64,000 nucleotides of DNA, from contig OU015570.1 of the NCBI GenBank assembly GCA_907165135.1, forward strand, positions 1,302,001 through 1,366,000, in the 5' to 3' direction. This DNA comes from Oikopleura dioica (Eukaryota; Chordata; Appendicularia; Copelata; Oikopleuridae). The notes under the pieces were generated by a model. It was not told the DNA's origin and ran no database searches. It saw only the letters and a program-made list of their open reading frames with translations. Both the position numbers and the translations under genes were made by a program. Shown one piece after another: positions 23,670-35,790 of this stretch; the first letter of the stretch is position 1, and every line of letters begins with the position of its first letter.

Positions 23670-25529
23670 TTGTAATCTCACTCATACTTTATATAGATAA
23701 GATGTTTGATCAAAACGACGATCAACTCTCAAAAAATGTGGAAAATCTTTCGACGAACCTCATTCGACTTTATTCTAAGGCGCGGCTTTTCAGAAAGAAA
23801 AATCATCATAAATTGTTGTAATGGTTGCGATCAGCCCGATTTTGCCAGAAATACAGTCCTTACGGACAATTTTTGAACCCACAATTGCGGAAACAATTGA
23901 CCGAAAATTTTTTCCATTTAAAAACTCACGAACCCTGTCCAACGAACCTAGTCATCAACCCATTTCCTACACAGAATCTTGATCAGCAGTCAAATTATGA
24001 AATTTATTTGAAAGACCGAATATCGCATTGAAAAGCCTTTAAAGATTTAATGAAAATTCTTATGTTCTAAAATGCAAAACAAGTGAATTCCAAGTCCAAA
24101 AAGATGGAAACAGTTGGTTCCAGCTACAACTACTAAGAAAAAGAGGGTCGAAAATCAGAATTATGCTCTTGCAAAATGATTCTCCATACTGTACCCAGGA
24201 TATTTATCTTAACTTATTATCGATTTTACCGAAAGGGTGTACGACTTTATCTAGTCATAACTATGTTAATTTTACAAGTGACGTAAAAGTCATTGAAAGC
24301 AAAACTTTCTTTGAGAAATAAAAATATCAATTCAAGTTTTATTTACTTACACATGATTTTGAATGACAGCAATAAGCCTGTTGAGGAGTAAGGATGAAGA
24401 ATCTCTTTCTGCCTTTAATTTTTTCAAAAATTCTTCAAAAAATATCAAGTCCAAGCAAAATAACCTGTGGGCCTCCCGCCGAAGAGCCCTCACCCGCTTG
24501 CGGTCAGCCAGAATTGAATCGCGGTAAAAAAATAAATCGTATTAACTCATCGATCATTTATTGCTTTTTAAAACTCATTCACGGAGATTTTTCAGTCTGT
24601 TGAAATACAGTGTCGACCAATTTCATTATTTTACGTATCGCAATCTCTTAATAATATTTTTTAAGAAAAAAAAAAGAAATTATGATTTATTACTTCGTTT
24701 ATTTTTCAGTCGTGTTCCTCTATCATTGAAACCAAAAAATTTTTTCATGTTCAAATCATATTCACGAAGTTTCTCGCGTGAATCTGCGCATTGATTTTCA
24801 TAAATCTTCTGTAGGAATTTCACAAAAAAATTTTTCTACAAGAAAAAAAGATGAATTTAATTAGAACAAAAACATCGTGTCACAATTAAAAAATCTTGAC
24901 GACATCATGTTTGTTTCCGTTCCTTTATTTCGGCGCTTGTTTTCTGTCCTGGATAATTCTCGTCTTTTAATTGATTTTTATTTATGAATAATTTTTTTTT
25001 AATTAAAATAAATATTATTATGTATAATCAATTAACTTGAAGGCCAGCTTTTACACTGATTTCAAATGCGCAATTGCAAATTTTTTCATCATTTTCGTAG
25101 AAGCTCAAAAACTGCTTCGCTCTCTTCAAACAGGTCATAAAAATCATGTTATAACATTAAATATTTTATTTAAAACCGTTTCTCTACTGTTTGAGCAAAT
25201 GATTCTCTTCGGGTTGATTTCAATGGTAAATGAGAAAATTCGAAATCGTTAAGGCCAAAAGAAAGTCCAAAAAAGAGGGGAAAAAACATTTGCGATGACC
25301 GGATTTTCTTGAATGTTTCACTTTAATTCGAGGGATAGATCATCGAACCGTAAATGACAAAATAGCACGTCGAAAAGAATAAGGGCTTTTTGTTTATAGA
25401 AACGCGATGATCTTGAAAATTTTCATTAACCTTGTTGATGTTATTTCCTGATCATCCCTGGCAGAATCCAATTTTTTGAATAGCTTCCCTGAATGATTTA
25501 TTCGCTTTAAGATTCCTAGGAATTTGAAG
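23670..25529. other. AT-rich interior, no gene supported
   Basis: Only short open stretches with poor composition. A GC-richer island at 24,465-24,525 (CCTCCCGCCGAAGAGCCCTC) is isolated and has no partner. Confidence 0.4.
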
Positions 25530-26525
25530 TTGAGGGGCCGAAACTGAATTTTATTAGCGGGCTGACCTCCCCTTCGGGTCGGCTTGGCTCCTCACCTGAC
25601 TGAATTCTAGCGACGATACTAGCCTCCCCTACGGGTCGGCTTGGCCCCCAATCTTACTGAATTCAAGAAACGGGGCTGGCCTTACCTTCGGGTCGGCTTG
25701 GCCCCTTACCTGACTGAATTCTAGCGACGACACTGGCCTCCCCTTCGGGTCGGCTTGGCCCCTTACCTGACTGAATTCTAGCGACGATACTGGCCTCCCC
25801 TTCGGGTCGGCTTGGCCCCTTACCGGACTGAATTCTAGGAACGGGACGCGCCTCCCCTTCGGGTCGGCTTTGCCTCTCACCAGACTGAATTCTATCAACG
25901 GGACGGGCCTTCCCTTCGGGTCGGCTAGGCCCCTTTCCTGACTGAATTCTAGCTACGGGACGGGCTCCCCTTTGGGTCGGCTAGGCCCCTTCCCTGCTTG
26001 AATTTTAGTGATGGAGATGGCCTCCCCTTCGGGTCGGCTTGGCCCCTTACCTAACTGAATTCAAGAAAGGGGGCTGTTTCAGGCACTTTTAAGTAAACTC
26101 CACTTTAATCTCGTGAATAAACCGATCATTTGGTCTTCAAGCTGTAAGTCTTCCACCCGAAGGTTCCTCCAGGTTGTCCTCCGGAATAAAGTTACTTAAA
26201 GTGGCCGAACGTGGAAACTTGTGAACATTTAAAGCTCTTTATTGATCTTTTCTTTATTTTTGTTTTCAAGCAGTCTGGTTTGTCTTCCAGTGAAAGAGTC
26301 CTCCGGGATTTTGTCCGGCAATAAATGGCAAAATGTGGCAATATCTGTTCAATCAAGGCTTCATATTTCATTTGCATTTAATTTTTAAATATTTGTCTTC
26401 CAGCAACCTGTCTTCCAGCAACCCGTCTTCCAGCAGAGGGGTCCTCCAGGAGTTCCTCCGGCATTAAGTGACTCAGAGTCGCCGAACGTAGGAACTTGTA
26501 GAAATTCAAGGCTCTTTATTGATCT
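25530..26525. repeat. Right inverted arm (proximal part)
   Basis: Inverted counterpart of 17,400-18,335: the 60-bp GGGTCGGCTTGGCCCC satellite at 25,555-26,080, then CCTCCAGG...TCTTCCA units. It stops abruptly at CTCTTTATTGATCT, where the truncated gypsy LTR begins. About 160 bp present in the left arm next to the solo LTR is missing here. Confidence 0.8.
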
Positions 26526-26940
26526 ATGGTGGTTTTATACTGAATATAATTGGAAGACGGGAATCAATCTCGAATATGTTTATTCACCCTGATAGGTGTG
26601 AGCAAAAAATAATAAAATATATATATTATATTTTATGTTATACCTGTGAAGTCAGGGAAAAGAATGATAAAATTTTAGAGGTACAGTCGTTTTTATAGTG
26701 TAGGACACCACCCATCGGTGGCACGGACTTAGACTTGGTCGTACGAACTCGGCGTTGGCCATATCGCCAACGCGGGAATAGAGAGGGGCGAGCTGTCAAG
26801 GTATGATGGAGTGAAAGCCTTGGCGTTGGGCGCGTCACGGCTCACTGAGCAAAATTACGTTGACCACGCGCGCTAGAATCCCATATTTCGAAGCGAAAAC
26901 AGTAGGAAAACCACTACATATTTTCTCTTTTTATTTTTGA
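26526..26940 (-). repeat. 3' LTR and polypurine tract of the gypsy element
   Basis: On the minus strand a purine run AAAAATAAAAAGAGAAAA (26,940-26,921) is followed by the LTR start TGTAGTGGTTTTCC at 26,918. The LTR runs to 26,526, where its last 60 bases are missing compared with the solo copy at 16,844-17,266. Confidence 0.75.
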
Positions 26941-26969
26941 AGCGAAGGGTCCGTTGAGCGTAGAAATTT

Positions 26970-28334
26970 TTATTGTTCTTCAATGAAGTCCCAAACTTTT
27001 TCTGGTAGAGAATTGTGCTGGATGGAGTTTACGACTTGTAGAGATTCCGAATGTGAGATTTCTGCATGATTGATTCGGTAAGTTGAGTAATTGTGAGCAA
27101 GATCATTTGTGAAAATTTTGATGTGAGTCCTCGCGTATTCGAGCTGGTCGGAAATCGATTTTGAATCGGCTTCTAGAAATTTGAAAGCGATCCTTGAGGT
27201 GTAATATCGTTTTTCATAGATTGTTTGAAATTGTTTCATCAATTCGATGCGATTGTTTTTATCGACCAAAAGCTGATAGAGAATTGCTGTCTCACTTATC
27301 CAGTTGAGCAAACTGTCATGATTTTCAAAAAGCAATTCTTGAAGGTGATCGGTGTCAAAGTGAAAGTGATCTTTAAGGGACTTAGCTTCATTTTTCAATT
27401 CTTGCAAAAAGTCGAGCAGCGATTGCAAGTTTTCTTTTGAAATTGAGTTCGGTAAGAAGTGAATTGGAATAGTGACATCAAAGAGAGCAGGAATGATAAA
27501 GCGTTGAATGAGTCGCTTTGGAGGAGCGTCGTTTAGCAGGAAGAAATCATTTTTAAGGCTATAACCTCTCTGTTGGCCTCTCTGGAGAACGGACTTCCGT
27601 TGGTCGATTTCAAAAATTTAAGAAGCAAACATACTTGTTTTCTCCTAAAGAATTCAAAAATGCCATCAAAAAATACTTTTCTTTGGTAAATTTTTGCTCT
27701 AGAATCACTTAAAAATCGCCATTCGGTTTTCCGAGAAAACAAGAAGTTCTGAGATAGAATTAATCCGATAATAATATTAAATAGAGCATATTCTATGATC
27801 CTCACGGAAAAATATTCATGAAATTGTCCAAATTATGATTATAGTTCTCTCTTCTTTTAAACCTCTTTTGTTTATAGACTAACGCTCGAGATCCGCGCAG
27901 CCAATCAGAGCGCGATCAATCGCTTGACTCACACGCTCGCCAACAGCGCTCTCTTTCTGGCCTGGAGGATAGCACTCCGCGCAGCGCGTCCACGCGCATT
28001 TTTATCCTCAGGTGCCAGCACTAACATGGCCTTAGAATGGAAATTTGAAGAGCTATCGAAAATTTTTTCCGTGGGGATTGTAGAGAAGGCTTTAATCTAT
28101 TAATTGATCGAAAAAAATCTACCTCTGTAATGGTAAAATTCTTCGGAAAACCGAATGGCGTTTTTTAAATGATCGTAAAGTCGAAATTTCGAAAGAAAAG
28201 ATAATTTTTGATTGCATTTCTGAAATCTTCGATAGATTTTGAGTATATGAGACTTTTTAATTTTTGAAATCGACCAAGGGTAGTCGGTTTTCCAAAGAGG
28301 CCAAAAGAGAGGTTATAGCCTTAAGAGAGGCCAT
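26970..28334 (-). pseudogene. 3' accessory ORF of the gypsy element, split by a MITE
   Basis: ATG at 28,334 begins MASL and reads into the TTAA at 28,321. The frame resumes after the MITE at 27,552 and runs to TAA at 26,970. Without the MITE it is 198 codons with one open frame. The protein is rich in Leu, Lys and Glu and looks mostly helical (LLDFLQELKNEAKSLKDH, LQELLFENHDSLLNWI), with no signal peptide or membrane segment. Its place between pol and the 3' LTR is that of an env or accessory gene, but it does not look like an envelope. I do not recognise it. Confidence 0.5.
27557..28320. mobile_element. 764-bp TTAA-flanked MITE inserted in the accessory ORF
   Basis: TTAA lies at 27,553-27,556 and 28,321-28,324. 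The ends are GGCTATAACCTCTCT in inverted orientation with about 55-bp arms containing TTGGCCTCT.TGGA and TTGGTCGATTTC. Removing it and one TTAA restores an open frame of the host ORF, which dates it after the retrotransposon. Confidence 0.8.
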
Positions 28335-29690
28335 TTTCGCGTTTTTCTCTTCAAAAAATAAGTATTGGACCGACCAGTACTCCTTTCAGAACCATATTTT
28401 TCTGAGGCTAGAATGCGCCATCGAGTGTATCTTCCGGACGTTGTGAGGTCATTCCGATAGTCAAAGTCGTGAGCTGGGCCTATCGTGATGGGTATTTTTC
28501 TGTTTACTTGTTTCCCCTTTTTATGTTTGAGCGAATGATCTTCACGAGCAGGAGATCGTAAATGAGCGCCAGTTTGGGAGCTTTTGATCATCACGAGCAG
28601 ATGATCTTTAAATGTGTACCTGTGATTCGAGCAGTTATCTAGTAGAACTTTGAGCAAAGATACAATTTAGAACAAAGAGCGAGTTCTTATTAGAAGAGAG
28701 TATGACACAATAAGCGATAGAAAGTTGTGAACAGAGCTGTGAGATTGTGAATATTTGAAGCAGATGTTAATTATTCTACTCTCTTGTGAAAACTTTGAAG
28801 CTAATGAGCGTTATAACTTCAATCTAAATTTAAAGGCATGTGAGCGTTTTATTTTATAGCAATAGAGCAAAATTGCTGCGAGCATTAAGTATTTTAGTGA
28901 GATAAAGTTCGTGAAAATTTAAATAGGGATTAATTAAGCCAACAAGCGGGGCGATTATTAAAATAAGCTTGTGAACAGAAAATTTAAGCATTGGAACCCT
29001 ATTGTTAAGAATATTTAAAGCATTTGAGCGAAGCTTTGAGCGGAACGTGTGATCGTGAATGCCTTGTTTTTCATAAAAGGACTTTCTGTGTGTGATTTTG
29101 GCAACTGCACCCATTGCCAAACATCTGCAGAAGGATGGACCAAGGTTCAGGAAAGAGGTGCTTATCGTGTGCGCAATTTATAAACACATTACCTGTGTTA
29201 TGAGAACATAAATCCACAGAGGCCTGCATGAAAACTTCATAATAACGATCTGGTTGAGCATTACCAGTAAGCTGGATTCCCATTTGAGTTTGATCGGGGA
29301 AGTGAAATTTTTCTTATGAGCCAATTTCCAGTTGTGCATTGAATCGCCGAAGTTGTGAGGAACCAATTAACCAATTGACATCGATGTCGTGTGAGCAGGG
29401 CTTTAGACTACAGAGAGAGCGAGCAATCTAGTTATGAGTAAACGGTGGCTAGATAATGGGAACCCATATCTGAGCACCACCACGTCGTAAAAATGTGACG
29501 ATTTAAGAGCGAGATAGTCGAGCAGCTATCTGTGAATCAGGTCGAGTTATGAGCAAAACTTCTAGACCATTATAGGGATTAGTCGAGCAGCTAATCATAG
29601 GACAACACTATCGTCGTGAGCGGAGACGATCTTTCCAAAAGTTGTCGTGAGCTGAGTCATCTCTATCACTTGGCTCTTTATGATCTTTAT
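28335..29690 (-). other. Decayed region between pol and the accessory ORF
   Basis: Short minus-strand open stretches, for example 29,283-29,071 (SVDLCSHNTGNVFINCAHDK), are protein-like but in changing frames. A lost third gene is possible. Nothing is identifiable. Confidence 0.3.
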
Positions 29691-29699
29691 GACTCGTTA

Positions 29700-30005
29700 A
29701 CATCTTTTCATTCTTCTGAGCAGGAATGATCTCATCTCTATCAACAAGGAGCGATTGATCTTTATGAGAGCTAATTTTTGACTTTTCATTCTTCTGTGCA
29801 GGAATGATCTCATCTCTATCAACAAGGAGCGATTGATCTTTATGAAAGCTAATTTTCGACTTTTTATTCTTCTGAGCAGGAATGATCCCATCTCTATCAA
29901 CATGGAGCGGTTGATCTTTATGAGAGCTTACTTTTCACTTTTTATTCTCCTGAGCAGGAATGATCTCATCTCTATAAACAAGGAGCGGTTGATCTTTATG
30001 AGAGT
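29700..30005 (-). repeat. Four 75-bp tandem repeats encoding a 25-residue unit
   Basis: Units contain GAGCAGGAATGATCTCATCT and AAGGAGCGATTGATCTTTAT. On the minus strand each encodes ISSHKDQSLLVDRDEIIPAQ plus KNEK with few changes, so the period keeps frame. The first unit lies inside the pol C-terminus; a TGA follows it at about 29,935, but the later copies stay in frame. Confidence 0.75.
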
Positions 30006-31738
30006 TAACTTCAGACTTGATTTTAACTTCGTCTTTTAGGACTTTCCCTTGTAATTCGGCCACGTCATCTTCCTTGATAAATTCTGTTTTGTTTAAGGCA
30101 GTCTTTCGTTTGAGCGGTCGAATCAGACTGATATGACGCCGATATTCTTTCTTCGTGAATGGACATTTGATTATGTAGCTGTCCTTTGATAATCGTCGGT
30201 GAACTTTGAATGGACCTGACCAGTGAATTCCAAGTTTTCCAGAGTATAAATCTGGTTTCCAACAGAGTAAAGGAAGGAGTGCCAATTTCGAGAACTGGGC
30301 AATTATTTTTGTCTCTTTGAAGGAGTTTTTGGTATCTTTGAACTTGGAAGTTAAGTATCGCAGGATGGAGTTTCTTCATGTATTCATTTAGAGCAGTAAT
30401 GAATGGTTTGGAGTTTTCAGCAACTGGATCTTTTAGCGTGAATGGAATGTGAAATTGTCTCCCGTAGACAGCTTCGTTACTTGAGATTCCATCGAGACAT
30501 CCTTTTGGCATGTTATTAAGATAGTACTGAGCAAACGGCCAGTAATCAGACCATGAGCGGTTTGTTGCGAGTAGGACCTTGAGTTTTTGGTGCAAGTCGT
30601 GATGAGCTCGTTCAACTTTTCCTTTCGCCTTACTGTGATAAGCTGTTGTAGTTGAGTGATGAATTTCGAATCGATGAAGTATCGCTCTTGTTTTTGGTCC
30701 ACACTCACCACCATTATCAGAAACACAGTTCTGAGATATGCCATGACGAAGAACTAATTTGAGGAAAGCTTTTGCCACTAAGTTATCAGTTTTGTTCGAA
30801 AGTGGTTCGCCATCCAAATATCCAGTTAAACTATCGACACACGTGAGCAGGTATCGTTTTCCATTGCGATCAGTTCGTCCATAATCGACGAGATCTATGA
30901 ATACTTTTTCAAAGGGTAATTGAGCAAAAATTCTGTCCTTAATGAGCGATGGACGAAGCTCTTTGAGCGGCTTAAGTCGGATGCATGTTTCACACGAGCT
31001 GGTGATCGCTCTGACTTTTTGTTGAACATTACTGATGTAAAATCTTGTGAGCATTTGCACTAGCTGTTGACTTCCAGCATGAGCGGTTATTGTGTGCAAG
31101 TATTGTATAAATTCATCAGCAAGTGAACCTGGGAGAACAAGTCGATCACGAGAATAGAGCACATTGTCCTTGATCGTGAATCGCTTCTGATTTGGATTAA
31201 TTTGCGATTTGACAATTAAATTTCTCGTGTCCGTGCAGGCATTCTGAGCAGTTGCCATTTCTTCTGACGAAAATGAGCGATTTTCGAAAGAGAATATAAC
31301 ATCATCTTGTGAAAGAGCGTGAGCAGCAAATGTTGTGTCAGCGAAATCGAAGTAGTCTTCTGACTCTCTTTCTAGATCAACGGACTTTGATTTCGGTAAT
31401 CTGCTGAAGAAGTCGGCAGACGCCATTTCCGGACTTGATCCACTTTTATGTATGATGTTGAAATTCAATGAGAGCAGGTAGTGATGAACATTCACTAACT
31501 TTATGTCCAATTTTGATCGGCGCGCTTCACGGAACAGGAAGAGCAAACTTTTATGATCCACATAAACATCGAATTCAGTGTTAATTAGGTAGTATTCGGA
31601 AAACTGAACACCCCAACACAATGCAAAAAGTTCTTTAATACGCATTGGTTTTTTTGAGATCGGGACCCTGGAGAGCTTTTGAGAACTACCCAATAGTTGT
31701 GAATTGGTCATTTTCAACTTGATAAAGAGTTCCACCAA
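29935..31738 (-). pseudogene. gypsy pol: RNase H end and integrase
   Basis: RNase H is shown by YVDHKSLLFLFREARRSKLD and the downstream ADFFSRL. Integrase follows with an HHCC finger (H..H near ITAHAGSQ, then SSCETC), catalytic Asp in FIDLVDYG, Asp in VSDNGGE and Glu in KGKVERAHHDL, so all three acidic residues are present. A GPFKV motif of the GPY/F type lies in the C-terminal part (30,285-30,065), which is in another frame, so there is a frameshift near 30,285. A second frame change joins RNase H to the preceding reverse transcriptase near 31,690. This order (RT, RNase H, integrase) is Ty3/gypsy. Confidence 0.9.
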
Positions 31739-32760
31739 CAGCTTGACCGGAAGAGTCAGTGACGAGTATGAGTTTACTTCCGGGCTTGAAATGAGCTAGT
31801 GTCGGTTCTTTTAGAAGTTCAATTTTAACTTTGTCGAATGCTTCTTGATGAGTAGGAGTCCATTCATATACGGCTTTGGCAGATGTGAGTCGATAGAGAG
31901 GTGCCAAAATTTCACTTCCTCGGTGAACATATTTTCAGTTGAAGGCGAGCATTCCAAGAAGTCTTTTAAGTTCAGCTTTGTCTTTTGGTGGCATCATATT
32001 TTTCACGGCTTCAAGATGCTTTTTAAGGGGTTTGATGCCAGCTGCAGTGATTCTGTGACCAATGAAGTCAAGTTCTTCACTTGCAAGCTTACACTTCTTT
32101 GCACTGAGGATAAGTCCATAATCCAAGCATGTTTTGAAGACATATTCTAATGAACGCAAATGATCTTCCCAATTAGAGTCAATGATAATCAAATCATCAA
32201 GATATAGGATGATTGATGGATGGTTCATGAGTTTCTTCATGATTCGGCTGAATGCTGCAGGAGCGTTGCACGATCCATAAAGCATCCGGTTGCATTAAAA
32301 GTGCTGATTATCATAACTGAATGCCATTTTGTGTGCATCAGACTCGTTGATTAAGACTTGCCAATATCCTCTGTGACAATCGACTGAACTTATGAAGCAC
32401 TCCTTACCACTTGTGAGTCGTTCCCCTATTGCAATGAAAATAGTCTGCATGTGAGCAATTGGGAATCGATCTTTCTCAAGAAGTGAGTTTATTCCTCGTG
32501 CGTCAAGGCTGATTCTGATTGTATTGTCGCCTTTTCGAAGAATAATAAGTGGAATATTAAATGATGATTGAGTTTCCTGAATAATTCTGAGTTGCTTCCA
32601 TTTTTCGATTTCTTCTTGAATTTGAGCTTGTGAATGGATAGGAATAGGCCTTGGAGGTTGATGAAAGGATTTTGTTTCATCGAAGAGCGGAAGTGTATAT
32701 CGGAATCCAAATAGTCTGCCAAGATCATCGCTATCCATATTGAAGCTTAGCCTGTACTTG
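31686..32760 (-). pseudogene. gypsy pol: reverse transcriptase
   Basis: Palm and fingers motifs appear in order: RISLDARGINSLLEKDRFPI, SSVDCHRGYWQVLI, the SCNAPAAFSRIM block and the YLDD catalytic box (IILYLDDLIII), then FIGHRITAAGI and APLYRLTSAK of the connection. Three stops interrupt one frame: TAA at about 32,293 just before the NRMLYG block, TGA at about 31,934 before KYVHRG, and TAG at about 31,687 before FSKAL. The copy is inactive as it stands. Confidence 0.9.
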
Positions 32761-32849
32761 TGAATGAGTTTATCTAATTGAGCTTTTGTCGAGGAGTCGA
32801 TGAGCCGTATGAACCAATTTCTGGAAAGAAGTTTGTCTTCTGAGCGAGT

Positions 32850-33239
32850 TTAGATCTTCTTTCGATGAATTCCTGTTTGAAGTAAGTCTGATGAGTAGGG
32901 ATCAATTGTTGGTATGGTTTTGTTTTGGAGTGTGATTGAGTTATCTCCTATCGTGATGTTTTTGACCGTGTCCATACCAAGAATAATTGGACATGATAAG
33001 TTCTGAACTATGAGCGGGTTCAGTTTCAGCTTGAGCGGTGCTGATGATGTCTCAAGTGTGGCCTCAATTAGTGAATCAAGCGTCTTCACTGTGACGATTT
33101 CAGAATTCGCACACTTAAGAGTGATATTTGACGGTTTTTGATAGATGGATGCAGGAAGAAGAGCGAGAACATCTGAGCAGATGCATGTTCTACTGCAACC
33201 ATAATCAATGAGAGCGGGTAATCGGAGTCCATTTAGCAA
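32850..33239 (-). pseudogene. gypsy retropepsin with altered active site
   Basis: A retroviral-type aspartic protease fold: PALIDYGCSRTCI at the active-site position, then the second loop PIILGMDTV. The usual D-T/S-G is D-Y-G here. The stretch is open for 129 codons and ends just upstream of the reverse transcriptase. Confidence 0.75.
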
Positions 33240-33308
33240 GATTTTGACGTATTTCAGCGAGGCGGGAGCAAAGTTAACGTATTTACACGTTTCTGTTGAC
33301 TGAGCTAG

Positions 33309-33907
33309 TCATGCCTCATTTTTGAGCGCGTCCTTGATTTCTTTTGGGACCTTTTCGCTGTGAATGTACTTGCATTTTGAGCCGAATCTACACTTTTGAT
33401 GCTTTGTGTAGGTGATGCAGTGTCCGTCAAGTTTCTTCAGAATTTCCTTTGAAAGTCGTCGCCTTGAGACTTTTTTCTTCTTTTCTGGAGCATTTGACAT
33501 AGTCGCGACGATTTCTTTAAGCTTCGAGCAGAGCTGTGAGAGCTTCGAGCAGAGCTGTGAATGTTTTGAGTTTAAAACTCTTGATTGATCATTAGCGGCT
33601 ATTATATTGTGTTTATGAGAATAGATCATTCTTTAGCACGCTGAGAAATATTTCGAAGATTGAGCAATATTTTTTCCCGTTTGAGCAGTTCCATGAGCCG
33701 AGGTTCATTTGCATAGCAGAACCGTACACGAATTTGGGCACCTCTTTGGAATGAGTTTCTATGTGAATTCAAATCTAAAGTCTTCCCGGAATGATAATTA
33801 AAATCAAGGAACTTTGAACTTCTTCTTTTAGGATTTGAATAATGACGACCTTGATGATTTCTTCTGAGATGAGCGATCATTTGATTGGTAAGTTTCATGA
33901 TGGACAC
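33309..33907 (-). pseudogene. gypsy gag with a CCCH zinc finger
   Basis: Two overlapping minus frames, 33,907-33,626 and 33,629-33,309, carry a basic protein. The second contains C-X8-C-X5-C-X3-H (CITYTKHQKCRFGSKCKYIH), the spacing of RNA-binding CCCH fingers, where most gag proteins have CCHC knuckles. A basic KKKKVSRRRLSKEILKK segment precedes it. No clear capsid domain is seen, so the N-terminal part may be lost. Confidence 0.6.
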
Positions 33908-34223
33908 ATTAATTTTGAGTTGTCGTTTTCAGGAATTTGATCATCAGTTTGATATCCGGTTGAGGTGATTTTTTTTCTTTTTGAGAGCAATGAGATTCCG
34001 GTTATCTGTTCAAAGTCCGTTTTGTAATCGGATCTGGTTGATTTTAAGCACAATCAGGATCATTTCAAAATATCAATTTTTTTCCGGAACTTAAACTTCT
34101 TATCATATTTATCGAGAAAATTGGGTTTAATTGCCTGAAGATTCATAACAATGCCCGTTTTATCGAATAAATAAAGATAAATAAGTATATATTCGCGGAG
34201 CGTCATTGATAAGTTCACGGGAA

Positions 34224-34503
34224 ATTTATCTCTAGTATCTCTCTTATATCTTTCTTGTTGGGCGTACCGATTAATTCAGTCACCAAAATATATGGTGGTT
34301 TTATACTAAATATAATTGGAACACGGGAATCAATCTCGAATATGCAATATTTAAAATATATATATTATATTTTATGTTATACCTGTGAAGTCAGGGAAAA
34401 GAATGATAAAATTTTAGAGGTACAGTCGTTTTTGTAGTGTAGGACACCACTCATCGGTGGCACGGACTTAGACTTGATCGTACGAACTCGGCGTTGGCCA
34501 TAT
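34224..34503 (-). repeat. Truncated 5' LTR of the gypsy element
   Basis: Matches the solo LTR from GGCCATAT to AAGATATAAGAGAGAT. About 140 bases of its beginning are missing, and it abuts TTGTTTGTCTTCCAG of the right arm directly. No TGG primer site follows the LTR end. Confidence 0.7.
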
Positions 34504-35455
34504 TTTGTTTGTCTTCCAGTAAGAGGGTCCTCCGGGAGGTCCTCCGGCAATAAATGGCCAAATATGGCAATTACTTTCTATTCAAGGCATCATTTTTCAT
34601 TTGTATTTAATTTTTAAATATTTGTCTTCCAGCAACCTGTCTTCCAGCAGAAGGGTCCTCCGGGAGGTCCTCCGGCACAAACTGACCGAAGTTGGCCTAA
34701 AGTGTCCCTTAACTGGCCGAGGAAGGTCATTTATTCATTTATTTTGATCATTTTGAATTGATTTCGTTTATTTTTGTTTAAGCTTTCGGACTTGTTTGTC
34801 CATCTTCAGAAACTAGTAGAAACATAAAAGATAGTCAGAACAAAGTAGTCTTACCAGTGAGTGGCAGAGATAACAATTTTGCACACTACAGACAGAATGA
34901 AAAAATAAACGGCAGAAAAGAGTTATCTAGAGACATTTCACAACAATTGAAAAAGATTTGATGGGCGAAATTGTTGTGAAATAACTCACTGGTAAGATGA
35001 CTTTGTTCTGACTATCTTTTATGTTTCTACTAGTTTCTGAAGATGGACAAACAAGTCCGAAAGCTTAAACAAAAATAAACGAAATCAATTCAATAAAAGA
35101 TGTCATCTTCGAGAGAATATTTTAATCATGACAAAAAAAAAGGGCGAAAAAATGGCCAAAAAATGGTATGTTTGGACCTACAGCTCGAAATTTTCTTCTT
35201 ATTTATAATCGTTTTTTCCTGATTCTAGTGTAAAAATGTCTGCTCTTTCATCCTATCATGCCAGAATTATGAAAAGGGGGTTATCCGACGAAATGCGGAG
35301 CCGAAAACTAGAAAATGCACAATTTTCACGATTTTGACCCCCTGAAAATCGTCTCCCCCAAAAATTTCACCTCCACTTATAAAAACACCCCCGCACAGCT
35401 AGAAAAAATGACGATTTTTCTAATGCAAAGCCTACCTATATATTTAGGGTGGTCG
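34504..35455. repeat. Right inverted arm (distal part) with a nested foldback
   Basis: Inverted counterpart of 16,240-16,810: GGTCCTCCGGGAGGTCCTCCGG, then the AGGAAGGTCATTTATTC and GGGGGTTATCCGACG blocks, ending near GGCTTTGCATTAG. A foldback with about 110-bp arms (34,749-34,865 and 34,980-35,094, ends GAATTGATTTCGTTTATTT) is inserted and is absent from the left arm. Confidence 0.75.
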
Positions 35456-35539
35456 CACAAAAAACATATAATATATTATATATAGGTAGATAGCAAATTA
35501 AAGACAGAAAAAGGCTAAAAAATATCAAAAATTCTCTGT

Positions 35540-35790
35540 ACTTAAGGGGGTAGAAACAGCTATTTCGGGCCGTCTCAGCCCTGTTCCATGATTTTTTAAT
35601 TTAAGGGGCTTGACGGCCCTTCGGGCTGTCTCAGCCCTGTTCCATGATTTTTAATTTAAGGGGCTTGACGGCCCTTCGGGCCGTCTCAGCCCTGTTCCAT
35701 TATTTTCTAATTTAAGGGCTTGACGGCCCTTCGGGCCGTCTCAGCCCTGTTCCATGATTTTTTAATTTAAGGGGCTTGATTTAAATGTTG
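35540..35790. repeat. Four-unit UUCG-hairpin satellite
   Basis: Units of about 57 bp read CTTGACGGCCCTTCGGGCCG then TCTCAGCCCTGTTCCATG and TTTTTAATTTAAGGGG. Each contains a perfect GACGGCC/GGCCGTC stem closed by C-TTCG-G. Confidence 0.8.
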
